This document shows, piece after piece, positions 36,039 to 44,915 of a stretch of 64,000 nt of DNA (position 1 is its first letter; the number at the start of each line of letters is the position of its first letter). Made by a program: the position numbers and the translations under genes. This stretch comes from Paludibacteraceae bacterium (GTDB taxonomy: Bacteria > Bacteroidota > Bacteroidia > Bacteroidales > Paludibacteraceae), in NCBI GenBank assembly GCA_017938155.1, contig JAGBCD010000027.1:1-64000 (forward strand). The letters are read 5' to 3'. The notes under the pieces are model-generated. The model saw only the letters and a program-made list of their open reading frames with translations, was not told the DNA's origin and made no database searches.

Positions 36039-36042
36039 AGAT

Positions 36043-37380
36043 TTATTTTTTACCGTAGTTAGGGTCAACTTTATGGTAAGCAAAGAATGTTACTGCAATA
36101 GTTGCAACGCAGCATGCAATAACCATCCAGAAGAAATTTTTATAACCCAAAGCTTCTTGGATATATCCTGCGAATAGACCTGGAATCATCATACTTAGCC
36201 CCATGAAGGCTGTGCAGAAGGCATAGTGCGCTGTTTTGTATTCTCCTTCTGATACATAAATCATGTAGAGCATGTATGCGGTGAAACCAAATCCATAACC
36301 AAATTGCTCAACTGCAATAGCAGTGGTAATCGCTACGATATTTTCAGGTTGGAAAACACCAAGGTAAACAAAACTTAGGCATGGTAATGTCATAAATGCA
36401 GCCATAATCCACATGGATTTGCGTAAACCAACTTTAGAAGCGTACATACCACCAAGAATACCACCTATCGTGAGGAATATAATACCAATGGTACCATATG
36501 CCAATCCAACTTGGTCTGTAGTCATTGCCAAACCTCCTAAATCGCGGTTTGCAACCAGGAATGGGTTAATCATCTTAATCAAGAATGCTTCTGGCAAACG
36601 ATAGAGAAGCATAAAAATAATGGCCAACCAAACTCCTGGTTTTTGGAAGAATGTAATAAAGGTACGTCCAAATTCACTAATAATAAATTTAGCTTTATCG
36701 CTAGTAGTTTCTTCACTATTGTCTGATTGACGTTGTGAATCTGCATCAGGTTTTGGCATGAAGAATACGTGCCATAATGTGAAAACTGCAAATATTATGG
36801 ATGTGATTAACAAAGAGATTTGCCATGCCAAAGGAATATCACCAGTGCTTGTCTCCAAACGCCCTGCTATAAATAAAATAGCTCCTTGACCAAAAATGGT
36901 TGCAATACGATAGAAAGTTGAGCGAATACCAACGAACCATGCTTGGTCACTTTGAGATAGTCCGAGCATATAAAAACCATCCGCTGCAATATCGTGTGTT
37001 GCAGATGCAAAAGCGGTTATCCAGAAAATAATCAGCATAATTGTAAACATGCTCATCGGAGTTTGTTGAGCTGCAATCATACTTGCATCTGGATGTGGAA
37101 TGCTTAAAGTCAACCCAATAAATGAGGCAGTTAATAATACTTGCATCGCAATTGTCCACCAACGTTTTGTTTTAATTAAATCAACAAACGGACTCCAGAA
37201 AGGCTTGATAACCCAAGGTAAATACAATAAAGATGTAAACAATGCCATTTGACCATTAGGAACACCCATTTTGGTGAACATCATGGTTGATACTTGGTTA
37301 ACTAATACATATGGTATACCTTCCAAGAAATACAAAGTTGGTACCCAAAACCAAGGATTGATTGATTTTAATGTTTTCAT
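36043..37380 (-). CDS. AmpG-like MFS transporter (muropeptide permease candidate)
   Basis: The 445-aa protein has about 12 membrane segments and AmpG-type features: a start with P-W-F-W-V-P-T-L-Y-F-L-E-G-I-P-Y, SLLYLPWVIKPFWSPFVD and ATHDIAADGFYM near helices 4-5. AmpG imports anhydromuropeptides or, in Bacteroidota, related amino-sugar conjugates. A charged cytoplasmic loop (about 213-232) separates the halves. It is 35 bp downstream of the NAGPA-type glycosidase with no promoter between, so it is probably in that transcript. Confidence 0.87.
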   Translation of the reverse strand: MKTLKSINPWFWVPTLYFLEGIPYVLVNQVSTMMFTKMGVPNGQMALFTSLLYLPWVIKPFWSPFVDLIKTKRWWTIAMQVLLTASFIGLTLSIPHPDASMIAAQQTPMSMFTIMLIIFWITAFASATHDIAADGFYMLGLSQSDQAWFVGIRSTFYRIATIFGQGAILFIAGRLETSTGDIPLAWQISLLITSIIFAVFTLWHVFFMPKPDADSQRQSDNSEETTSDKAKFIISEFGRTFITFFQKPGVWLAIIFMLLYRLPEAFLIKMINPFLVANRDLGGLAMTTDQVGLAYGTIGIIFLTIGGILGGMYASKVGLRKSMWIMAAFMTLPCLSFVYLGVFQPENIVAITTAIAVEQFGYGFGFTAYMLYMIYVSEGEYKTAHYAFCTAFMGLSMMIPGLFAGYIQEALGYKNFFWMVIACCVATIAVTFFAYHKVDPNYGKK

Positions 37381-37415
37381 TGTGAGTAGATATATAAGAT
37401 TTGTAAATGATTAGA

Positions 37416-39710
37416 TTAGCGAACTTTTTGACCAGAAAGTTGATATATTTCTCCTCCCTTGATGATATACACTTGTCCATCAATCATTATTTTTTGTTGG
37501 ATAGTAGAATCATCTTTACTTGCATCAAGCAAACCGCTTGCTTCTTTCCAACAAGGGTAGTGTAGTATGATATCTTGGATGGTTAATAAGTAAGGTGTAT
37601 TCTTTTTAGGGTCTTTCAAGAAGAACCTAATCTCATCTAATGTTATAGGGAACCACGCTTGTTGTTTGTCTCCGAATAGTTGGTCAAAGCTGAAGTGGAA
37701 ACTTCCTGCTTCGTTGGCTGCTAACTGTCGAGCAACTTTATAGTTCCCTTCTTCTCCAACTTTAGGTGTAGCTGTAGCTTCGACTGCTGATAATGGGCAA
37801 GCGCTAACAAAATCAACAAATACACTATCAGGACAACCATAGAAGTCTGCATCAAATGGTATGATTACTGAAGCATTGCGTGTATTGCTTACTTTGAATG
37901 TTGTATCCAATGGCATGGTATATGTATTCCAATAGGTATTGACGGACACTTCGCTCGCTTGAGGTACTTGCACTGTTACATGCAAACTATCTTTGAAACT
38001 ATCCAATGCACCATAGAGCATTACGTTTCCATTTTCCAATCCGCTAATCACTCCATCGCTGATGCTCACAATTCCTTCTTGGTCTGTGGTCCATGTGAGT
38101 TTGGATTCATCCAAAGGTAAGATCAAATCTTCTGCTATAGCAAGTACTTCTACAGCGTAACCATCACAACCTACTACGATACTATCGTGTTTGATGTCTA
38201 TTTGACCATTCTTGATGCTGATTTTAGTTTCAGTGCGAGCATCTCCATAGGTAGCCACCAATAGACCTGATTCTGTGACTGGATTGGCTGTGAATGTAAG
38301 ACCGTCTTCTGAAATGGTACCCATGGTACTTGGTTCGCAGTGGAGACGGTGTTTTTTATAGTCGTGTGAGATGAAAAGGCCTTCTTTGGTAAATGCTCTT
38401 ACTTGAGGTGTGAAACTTGCGTATGCAGGAAGGCTCTCAGGTACGCCAACAAACTCCAAGTCGCCAGCTTCTTCACTATCATCGCATGTTGCTACAACCC
38501 ACATCGCATTGGCGATAGCACGAGGAGTGGACTCTGTTGTCTTGAACATGTTCTCTCCAAATACATTCATTTGAGCACTACCTCCTCCGTCATAACTTGA
38601 GATGTCAGTGGCTCCCATTGTTCCTAAGATATAACAACCCTCTTCCGTTGTCATACCTCCCGTAGGGGCACATTCCAACAACCATACACGATTGCCTTCT
38701 GCGTTGGTAGCCATCAGACAACGTGGATAATCTTTTCCGTTGTAGTCGTCGTAGTTGCGCACAGTGAGTTCGCCATTGTGCATTACCAGAGCGTTTCCTC
38801 CTACCATTTCTTTTACATCAGGCCAGCCTGAACCATCACGGATAGCAACGCCAATGTTTATGGTGAATACGTCTCCTACTTGGAGTGCAGATAAGAATGT
38901 TTGACCACTTTTGTATCCTTGTAGGGCTCCTTCGCCTTGTGCCAATACGGTGCCACCGGTATTATTGGTGCTGGTTACGGTACATGTGATGTTTCCGTTC
39001 ATGCGCCATTGGTCCACGGTGAATACGACTTCTTGGCAAGGTTTTTTGGCTGTTCCTTTGGTACCCATATAATGGTTGTAAAGGGTAATGCGGTCTTGAT
39101 CTATCCATTCTCGTGGACGATTGACATCCATGATAGGATACTCTTGATTGTCTTTTAGGCGAACGATACCTCCCCAACTGAGGTCATTGACTACGACATG
39201 TTTGTTGTTTTCCACAACAATGTAACCATTGTCATATGCAGGGTTTGCTTCTACTCGTCCGCGATTCCAGTTGCTCACTTCGGTGATCATTACGCCGCCA
39301 CTGGCACTACCATTCAAAGGTTGTCCGAGTAGTCCTTCCCATGAATTTTTGTCAGCATTAACGGTAGCGCTTACACACCAAAAACTACAATTAACACCTG
39401 CTATCATTCGATGGTTGGGGGCATCCAAACGGTTGTACATGTCTGCCATCTTTTCGGTAGAACCTAATTGGTGTTTTCCTTGAACCACCTCTAAATTAAC
39501 ATGAGGGTTGGTCATGTCAATGTCCAAGAGATACATGTGACGAATTTTGGTCCCTTTAGTCATTTTCAAATGGCTATAAGTGGTGCCTGGTCCTACGCGA
39601 TAACTCTCCATTGTATCAACGATGGCAGTGGTACTACCCATGTTGATCACATTTGCGGAAACGGTAAATGCGCATAGCAAAAACAAACTGAATAGATTAA
39701 TACGTTTCAT
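37416..39710 (-). CDS. Secreted NAGPA-type phosphodiester glycosidase with T9SS-like tail
   Basis: The 764-aa protein has a signal peptide (MKRINLFSLFLLCAFTVSA), a phosphodiester glycosidase (DUF2233/NAGPA) domain (about 45-410) with HRMIAGVNCSFW, GGNALVMHNG and SYDGGGSAQMNV, then Ig-like beta domains (about 430-590) and a C-terminal beta module. The last residues (IMIDGQVYIIKGGEIYQLSG) form a variant T9SS tail. NAGPA domains cut sugar-phosphodiester bonds; in bacteria they may act on teichoic-acid-like or peptidoglycan-linked phosphodiesters. ATG 39710 gives the signal peptide. The AmpG-like gene follows in the same transcript. Confidence 0.85.
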   Translation of the reverse strand: MKRINLFSLFLLCAFTVSANVINMGSTTAIVDTMESYRVGPGTTYSHLKMTKGTKIRHMYLLDIDMTNPHVNLEVVQGKHQLGSTEKMADMYNRLDAPNHRMIAGVNCSFWCVSATVNADKNSWEGLLGQPLNGSASGGVMITEVSNWNRGRVEANPAYDNGYIVVENNKHVVVNDLSWGGIVRLKDNQEYPIMDVNRPREWIDQDRITLYNHYMGTKGTAKKPCQEVVFTVDQWRMNGNITCTVTSTNNTGGTVLAQGEGALQGYKSGQTFLSALQVGDVFTINIGVAIRDGSGWPDVKEMVGGNALVMHNGELTVRNYDDYNGKDYPRCLMATNAEGNRVWLLECAPTGGMTTEEGCYILGTMGATDISSYDGGGSAQMNVFGENMFKTTESTPRAIANAMWVVATCDDSEEAGDLEFVGVPESLPAYASFTPQVRAFTKEGLFISHDYKKHRLHCEPSTMGTISEDGLTFTANPVTESGLLVATYGDARTETKISIKNGQIDIKHDSIVVGCDGYAVEVLAIAEDLILPLDESKLTWTTDQEGIVSISDGVISGLENGNVMLYGALDSFKDSLHVTVQVPQASEVSVNTYWNTYTMPLDTTFKVSNTRNASVIIPFDADFYGCPDSVFVDFVSACPLSAVEATATPKVGEEGNYKVARQLAANEAGSFHFSFDQLFGDKQQAWFPITLDEIRFFLKDPKKNTPYLLTIQDIILHYPCWKEASGLLDASKDDSTIQQKIMIDGQVYIIKGGEIYQLSGQKVR

Positions 39711-39870
39711 TGAATATGGATTTAAAATTATAGTTCTTGTAATAGGGTTGGTCAACACCTTTCTTGTCTATTATCACTCATAATTCATATGGAGTGTAAT
39801 AGAATCACTCTCATGATGAGATGTCCCTTGAATTAAAATCTAATTTACCAATAAGTATATACTCAGTTTG

Positions 39871-39902
39871 CAAAGGTAGTGAAAAAATGTGATATATGCA
39901 AA
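39871..39902 (-). promoter_or_regulatory. Promoter of the NAGPA-AmpG unit
   Basis: On the minus strand, TTTG (39902-39899), 20 bp, TACCTTTG (39878-39871). It predicts an unusually long leader of about 150 nt before ATG 39710. Confidence 0.78.
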
Positions 39903-40108
39903 TGGATTTTTTATAAAATATTCCCAACGATAATCTCTCTCCTAATGTTTTATATATTTTGCAACATGTATTGCTATATGTTTTTGGGGATGTAAGAATT
40001 TATTCCTAACTATGAAACGTGTTTTAGAACACCGAATTATTAACATCTAAGAGCATTACAACATTAGAAAGATCCTTTTCGTTATGTTAAGCACATTCAT
40101 GTTTTCTA

Positions 40109-40148
40109 TAATTCAAAGAATAAGTTATTATTTTTTAGTGGACAATAG
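40109..40148. repeat. Dispersed ~40-bp repeat, copy 2
   Basis: Begins TAATTCAAAGAA and ends TTTTTTAGTGGACAATAG; related to 32375-32413. Confidence 0.5.
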
Positions 40149-40201
40149 AGAATCTACATATGAAAGTAGGGTTAGTAAGCCATACCTATAACATAATTGT
40201 A

Positions 40202-40300
40202 ATCTAACGTATATCTAACGTATATCTAACGTATATCTATCGTATATCTATCGTATATCTATCGTGTATCTATCGTGTATCTATCGTGTATCTATCGTCT
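40202..40300. repeat. Nine-unit 11-bp tandem array
   Basis: Nine exact-length units: three ATCTAACGTAT, two ATCTATCGTAT, three ATCTATCGTGT and one ATCTATCGTCT. Variants are ordered in blocks, each one substitution from the last. Confidence 0.92.
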
Positions 40301-40307
40301 TTGTCTG

Positions 40308-40393
40308 CAAATAATCTGCACGAAGTGACGATATATTTACGGAATGTTTTTACATCAAAGAAAACATTTTTTAATTCTGCCAACGGGCTATTC
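40308..40393. repeat. ~85-bp imperfect direct repeat, left copy
   Basis: Starts CAAATAATCTGCACGAAGTG and ends near TCTGCCAACGGGCTA. Matches 40740-40824 with scattered substitutions and one or two single-base indels. Confidence 0.85.
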
Positions 40394-40739
40394 TTGTTAA
40401 AATGTTATTTTACGCTCTTCTCCTCCCATTTTTAGGGGGAGGTTGGGAGGGGGCTACTATATTTCAAATAAATGTGTCGATATACTGGGCGGTCGTACCT
40501 ACCCTGTACGGTACTACCCTATAGCCTTACGGCTGCGTGACATCGCGTTCGGTAACATGGTCGCAAAGACTGATGCCCTGCATCATTAGGCGACATGTAC
40601 CTCCGCTCTCCCCACTCACTCACGAAGTTAGTGGGGACCCCATAATACATCGCGCCTTTCTATGCATTACGCTTAACCCTCAGAGTGGGGACTCTTCGGG
40701 CGTAATGCTCGGAGTGCGGTCCGTCGCACTCCTTCACTA
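40394..40739. other. GC-rich, hairpin-rich insert between direct repeats
   Basis: Clearly richer in GC than its surroundings. Inverted repeats: CCCCACT/AGTGGGG (40610-40616, 40630-40636), GCATTACGC/GCGTAATGC (40664-40672, 40700-40708) with an inner AGAGT/ACTCT (40682-40686, 40691-40695), and GGAGTGCG/CGCACTCC (40711-40718, 40725-40732). It could be a structured RNA or a REP-like palindromic element. The ORF inside (40537-40746) is probably not a gene. Confidence 0.6.
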
Positions 40740-40824
40740 CAAATAATCTGCATGAAGTTACGATATACTTACGGAATCTTTTTTACATCAAAGAACACAT
40801 TTTTTTAATTCCGCCAACGAGTTA
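40740..40824. repeat. ~85-bp imperfect direct repeat, right copy
   Basis: Starts CAAATAATCTGCATGAAGTT and runs into TTCCGCCAACGAGTTA. See the left copy at 40308. Confidence 0.85.
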
Positions 40825-40857
40825 ATTTATATATTCCGCCAACGAGTTAATTTATAT
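40808..40857. repeat. 25-bp tandem duplication
   Basis: Two identical 25-bp units (40808-40832 and 40833-40857) containing CCGCCAACGAG; the first overlaps the end of the right direct repeat. Confidence 0.9.
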
Positions 40858-40911
40858 ATAAGGAAAGGTGTCTTGTGTGGAGGTGGAAATGTGTATGTTT
40901 CTCTTGCACGG

Positions 40912-40948
40912 AAAAAAACAGGTACCCTCGTTTTGAGTGTACCTGTTT
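40912..40948 (-). terminator. Terminator after the PpiD-like gene
   Basis: 10-bp stem AAACAGGTAC/GTACCTGTTT (40916-40925 with 40939-40948), T run at 40918-40912 on the minus strand. Confidence 0.82.
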
Positions 40949-40969
40949 AGAATGGTTAGTCAAACGTTA

Positions 40970-42979
40970 TTATTGGAAGTTAGCACGATTGTCTTCTACT
41001 TCTGATTCTGCTTGAATGATGTTGATAGCCATGTAAGGGAGGCTATATGCGTAACGCATATTGAGTTGTTGTGTTTCTTGTTCTACGTTCAACTCGCCTT
41101 CTGCTACCATCTTGTTGCTTGTTTTGATCATATACACACCCATGTTACCTTGGATAGGTGCAGATACGGTGTTTTCTTGCATTGCAATAGCATTGCCTAC
41201 TATAGCAGGTTCTGCACCCGCATTACCAAAGCGATAGGTATCAAGGGCAACGTCTTCAACGTGTTGAATAGGAGTGTTGAACTTACTGGAAGCCTCTTCC
41301 AATGTCTTGATGCCGTTCATCTCTGAGATGATGTATTCTGCTTTTTTGTTGTTCATGGCCATGAGCATCAACTCGCCACGAACATTTGCCATTGGTTGGT
41401 ATTCATCTTCGTTCACTTCGCTCAACATCGCTACTACATATTGGTTGCCACATTCATATACGTCACTCACTTGTCCTTCTTGAGCTTCAAAAGCCCAACG
41501 TACGATGGTACGGCTGCCTGGCAATTGACCAATCTTATCGGTAGTTGCAGATAGGTTGTATGCAGGATAGATGGTCATATTGTTTTCTTTGGCTGCTTGC
41601 TTGAATGCTTCAGTGGTGGAGTTGTTTACTGCAAATTCTCTTGCTTTAGCGTAGATTTGTGCATATGTCTTACTGCTTGCAGCTACGTTCAACTCCATGA
41701 TAGCCAATTTAACTTTTGGAGTAGCCTTTGATACTTCAAGAACTTCGAATGTTTGGTCACCCATGCCAGCATTTACGGTAAATTGAGCACCACGTTTGCT
41801 TGCAAATGCTTTCTCAGCGATGATGGCAGGCAACTCCGTTTCGGTGAACCAACCTAAATCGGCGTCTTCTTGACCTTCTTGTGTAGCAATCATACGCAAC
41901 TCAACAGAGTCTGGCATGCTATAACCACAATCCATCAAACGAGCCATGCGGTAAGCGCTACCATCAAAGATGATGTCGGTAACATTGTCTTTTTTAGCTT
42001 TCTTGGAAAAAGCGAATACTTTGAACATCTCAGGTACAGTGCTCTCGGAATAGTTGCGGCCATCGTAAGCCACGTCAGAGTGGATATTAACCACGGTGGT
42101 GATGTCTTCTACGGTTGCAAAGTCTTCTTGCAAACTCTTCATGAGCTCTTCAGCCTTTTGGAAGTCGTCTTGTGAAGGAGCGATAGCGAAGGTTACATAC
42201 TCCAAGGAACGGTTAGGCTCTTGTTTGTAAAGCGCTTTGCGGCTATCATAGATTTTGCGTAAGTCACCCTCTGTGATTTTGATTAGTGAGTCTGCTACGC
42301 TATGATAAGGTTGCATTACGTAATCAACATCCACTTTGTTTTGACGAGCGTCAAAAGCGTATTTTGCGTCAAGAGGATTGGCTCCTACAAGTTGTTGTAG
42401 CAAATAGGTGTATTTGTCTTGCATTTGTGTGAGGCGAACAGCATTCTCCCAATAGAGCCAATAGTTCTTAGCTTGTTCAATGTTGGCAGCTTGTTCTGCA
42501 TTTTCTGCTTCTACTTGCAATGATTGCAAGAAACGCACCAAGTTGTCGCGATTGAATTGTCCTGTCTCGTCATAAAAAACGCGAAGGTTGCGGATGATAG
42601 GGTGAGGTTGATCGCCGATGCATAGTTGGCTCAACTCTTCTGCGGTTACGTCCATACCGATTGCTTTCATTTGTGCTTGCAAGGTATAGTCCAACATAAG
42701 CATTTGCCATACTTGATTGCGGATTTGTGCGTTCATATCTTCGTCAAAATCTGAACGACCAGACTCAATTTTGTACACTTCAGTCAATTGTTTTTGTGCT
42801 TCTTCATACTGAGTGTAGTGAATTTTGTTGCCTTCAATAACGCCTACATATTCACGATTGTGGCTGATAAAAGAGCTACCAGAATTGAGAAAGTCTCCCA
42901 AAATAAATGCTAACATCGCTACTCCAACCACAATCAGTAGAATAGCTCCGTGATTTCTAATGTTTTGTAATGTTGCCAT
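40970..42979 (-). CDS. PpiD/SurA-type membrane-anchored peptidyl-prolyl isomerase
   Basis: The 669-aa protein has a single N-terminal membrane anchor (about 12-30, AILLIVVGVAMLAFILGDFL), a SurA_N-like helical domain (about 40-250), a parvulin-like domain around 335-400 (with DLGWFTETELPAIIAEKAF) and a second related domain (about 430-520). It should be a periplasmic chaperone for outer-membrane and exported proteins, as PpiD or SurA. ATG 42979 gives MATLQNIRN, the usual PpiD start. It lies 31 bp after the OB-fold lipoprotein gene, probably in one transcript, and ends at a strong terminator. Confidence 0.9.
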   Translation of the reverse strand: MATLQNIRNHGAILLIVVGVAMLAFILGDFLNSGSSFISHNREYVGVIEGNKIHYTQYEEAQKQLTEVYKIESGRSDFDEDMNAQIRNQVWQMLMLDYTLQAQMKAIGMDVTAEELSQLCIGDQPHPIIRNLRVFYDETGQFNRDNLVRFLQSLQVEAENAEQAANIEQAKNYWLYWENAVRLTQMQDKYTYLLQQLVGANPLDAKYAFDARQNKVDVDYVMQPYHSVADSLIKITEGDLRKIYDSRKALYKQEPNRSLEYVTFAIAPSQDDFQKAEELMKSLQEDFATVEDITTVVNIHSDVAYDGRNYSESTVPEMFKVFAFSKKAKKDNVTDIIFDGSAYRMARLMDCGYSMPDSVELRMIATQEGQEDADLGWFTETELPAIIAEKAFASKRGAQFTVNAGMGDQTFEVLEVSKATPKVKLAIMELNVAASSKTYAQIYAKAREFAVNNSTTEAFKQAAKENNMTIYPAYNLSATTDKIGQLPGSRTIVRWAFEAQEGQVSDVYECGNQYVVAMLSEVNEDEYQPMANVRGELMLMAMNNKKAEYIISEMNGIKTLEEASSKFNTPIQHVEDVALDTYRFGNAGAEPAIVGNAIAMQENTVSAPIQGNMGVYMIKTSNKMVAEGELNVEQETQQLNMRYAYSLPYMAINIIQAESEVEDNRANFQ

Positions 42980-43010
42980 AATTTTTATTATTTTTATTAT
43001 TTTATTCTTA

Positions 43011-44015
43011 TTAACGTGAACGACGTAATTCAGAGATCTTGATGCCTCGAATGCGCCATGTAGGGGCGTTGGTCGTATTGGATGAATAGACAAATGCTAT
43101 TTGTGTGGCGGAACTGATATAGTCTGTCATATCAATTTCCTTGGATTCAGTGTAACGTGGCGGAACGGTACCTGTTCCATATTGTGGTATGGCTACTTCT
43201 TGCCATGAAGTAGCATCTGTTTTGATCATCAAACGAAGTTGTGAAGGTGCATCTGTGGTGTTCAAATGATAGTGACTAAACGAAAGCTTGGGACTCGTAG
43301 CATTGGAAGATTTGAAATCAATGCTTGGGGATACCAACCATACTTCGCTATCGGTCAAATCACTTTTGGCTTGTACGTATGAACCGTTGGCATCGCTACC
43401 TGTAGTCCAAATAGCTGCACTGCCCGTATGTGCTTCTACTTTCCAATCTCCTAAACCATCTGTGAACTCACTTTGCAAATAGTAATAATCTTTTTCTGGA
43501 TATGCCATCAGGTTGTTGCTCGCATAAACGTATGCTTCTCCTTTTCCAGTGGTCTCTATTGTACCATTGTAATTGGTAATCTTACCGTAGATGACAACGT
43601 AATCGCCAACGGCTAATTGGTCCAACGATGTGAATTTCTCTCCTCCGATGCCATATACTTGGTATGCCATGAAATCACTGGTGGAGTTATGGGTGTCCTG
43701 GATATAGAAAGAAGCGTTGCCATATTGCTTGACACCATCTTCGTGTTTGCTATTGAAACTTTTGATAAATCCTTTGATGTAGTAGAAACCAGTGCTGGTG
43801 CCTCCAGGACCTAACTCTCTGCCGATTTTTCGTGCCTCAGAAACAGTGATGGCTTCACTGGGGATATTCATGCCTGTAGTGTCCACGTCTATCGGTGGAG
43901 CAATATAGTGGTCATCTATGGGGAACTGTGGAAATGATGATGACTCGGAGCATGCTACCATTCCTCCCAACAATAGGGTGACTGCGATTGAAATAAATGT
44001 ATTTTTGATGTTCAT
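43011..44015 (-). CDS. Lipoprotein with OB-fold-like module and choice-of-anchor J-type domain
   Basis: The 334-aa protein has a lipobox (GGMVA-C), an OB-fold-like module (about 55-165: AITVSEARKIG, YIKGFIKSF, FYIQDT, GDYVVIYGKITNYNGTIE) and a C-terminal jelly-roll domain (about 172-330: DWKVE...VWLVSPSIDF...IAFVYSS...WRIRGIKI) of the choice-of-anchor J/cleaved-adhesin kind. The same pair of domains appears in the lipoprotein at 49806. Function is unknown; ligand binding at the outer membrane is likely. ATG 44015 gives the signal sequence; the longer frame upstream crosses the promoter. PpiD-like gene follows after 31 bp. Confidence 0.78.
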   Translation of the reverse strand: MNIKNTFISIAVTLLLGGMVACSESSSFPQFPIDDHYIAPPIDVDTTGMNIPSEAITVSEARKIGRELGPGGTSTGFYYIKGFIKSFNSKHEDGVKQYGNASFYIQDTHNSTSDFMAYQVYGIGGEKFTSLDQLAVGDYVVIYGKITNYNGTIETTGKGEAYVYASNNLMAYPEKDYYYLQSEFTDGLGDWKVEAHTGSAAIWTTGSDANGSYVQAKSDLTDSEVWLVSPSIDFKSSNATSPKLSFSHYHLNTTDAPSQLRLMIKTDATSWQEVAIPQYGTGTVPPRYTESKEIDMTDYISSATQIAFVYSSNTTNAPTWRIRGIKISELRRSR

Positions 44016-44054
44016 GTGCGTACAATAGTTGGTATAATAACACAAAATAACGTG

Positions 44055-44086
44055 CAAAGGTATGCTTTTTATATTATATGTGCAAA
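44055..44086 (-). promoter_or_regulatory. Promoter of the lipoprotein-PpiD unit
   Basis: On the minus strand, TTTG (44086-44083), 20 bp, TACCTTTG (44062-44055), 39 bp before ATG 44015. Confidence 0.8.
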
Positions 44087-44122
44087 CCTTTTGGCTAAAA
44101 AACGTTTTTTTTGCAAAAATAT

Positions 44123-44153
44123 TTTGTTGTATCCAAAAATAATTGTACCTTTG
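44123..44153 (+). promoter_or_regulatory. Promoter of infC-rpmI-rplT
   Basis: TTTG at 44123-44126, 19 bp, TACCTTTG at 44146-44153. It gives a leader of about 130 nt, long enough for a regulatory structure. Confidence 0.78.
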
Positions 44154-44273
44154 CGCGCTCTTTTTTGAGTGGCGACGAATCATCTATGGGATGTGGGGCT
44201 TGAAAAAGCTCTTGATATAGTCTCGAAGATGTGCGATAGATCGTCCGTCAAAGCATTTTTATAACTAACTTTT

Positions 44274-44290
44274 AGGAGGATAAAACTATA
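44274..44290 (+). promoter_or_regulatory. Strong Shine-Dalgarno and ATA start codon of infC
   Basis: AGGAGG at 44274-44279 is followed after 8 nt by ATA (44288-44290). An in-frame TAG at 44273-44275 rules out any start further upstream. Most genes in this window lack a Shine-Dalgarno. Confidence 0.75.
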
Positions 44291-44842
44291 GCAAATCCGC
44301 AAAATGGCCAACAACGTCGTGGCCGAGTAGAAAAAGAATTCCCTAATAGAATCAATGATAAGATTCGTGGGGTGAATGAAGTTCGCCTGGTGGGCGACAA
44401 TGTAGAGCAAGGAGTGTATTCCTTTCAGCAAGCTATGCGTATAGCAGATGATATGAATCTTGACCTTGTAGAGATTTCTCCTAATGCAGCGCCTCCAGTA
44501 TGCCGCATTTTGGACTATCAGAAATTTTTGTACCAAAAGAAGCGTAAGGAAAAAGAGCAAAAGGCCAATTCTGCTAAAGTGGTTATCAAAGAAATTCGAT
44601 TTGGACCACAGACAGATGAACATGATTACAACTTCAAGTTGAAGCATGCGCAGGAGTTCTTAAAGGACGGCAACAAGGTAAAAGCGTATGTGTTCTTTAG
44701 AGGAAGAAGTATTTTGTTCAAAGAGCAAGGAGAGTTGCTTCTCGCGAGATTTGCTGCCGATTTGGAGAGTTATGGTAAAGTAGAGGCTGTGCCTAAGCTT
44801 GAAGGCAAGCGAATGATAGTGAATATTTCGCCCAAGAAGTGA
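44288..44842 (+). CDS. infC: Translation initiation factor IF-3
   Basis: The 184-aa protein matches IF3: N-terminal domain with [19 protein letters not shown] (about 20-38), [15 protein letters not shown] (about 74-88), the lysine-rich linker, and the C-terminal domain with [21 protein letters not shown] and a final NISPKK. It binds the 30S subunit and controls start codon choice. I place the start at ATA 44288; GTG 44372 would delete the conserved N-terminal [10 protein letters not shown]3 in E. coli starts at AUU and represses its own translation through start codon discrimination; the same logic probably applies here. Confidence 0.88.
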   Translation: MANPQNGQQRRGRVEKEFPNRINDKIRGVNEVRLVGDNVEQGVYSFQQAMRIADDMNLDLVEISPNAAPPVCRILDYQKFLYQKKRKEKEQKANSAKVVIKEIRFGPQTDEHDYNFKLKHAQEFLKDGNKVKAYVFFRGRSILFKEQGELLLARFAADLESYGKVEAVPKLEGKRMIVNISPKK

Positions 44843-44915
44843 TACAACAAATGATCTGCAGGCTACCAATGGCTGCCTGGGATCTAAAATAATAACAATT
44901 AAAATTTTTAACAAA

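Larger units (their letters stand above)
39711..40911. other. Repeat-rich non-coding region
   Basis: 1.2 kb without a credible gene. Next to the glycosidase gene lies its leader and promoter. Beyond are a dispersed repeat copy (40109-40148), an 11-bp tandem array, two ~85-bp direct repeats around a GC-rich insert, and a 25-bp tandem duplication. Details are in separate entries. Confidence 0.75.

Noticed and set aside
40202-40300. CRISPR array
   Set aside because: Units are 11 bp and contiguous without spacers; no cas genes are near.
40537-40746. 69-aa ORF in the GC-rich insert
   Set aside because: It lies across several inverted repeats, extends into the direct repeat and has no start signals; it is better explained as open frame in a structured non-coding element.
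44372-44842. infC starting at GTG 44372
   Set aside because: This would remove the conserved IF3 N-terminal segment, which is encoded in the same frame from 44288.
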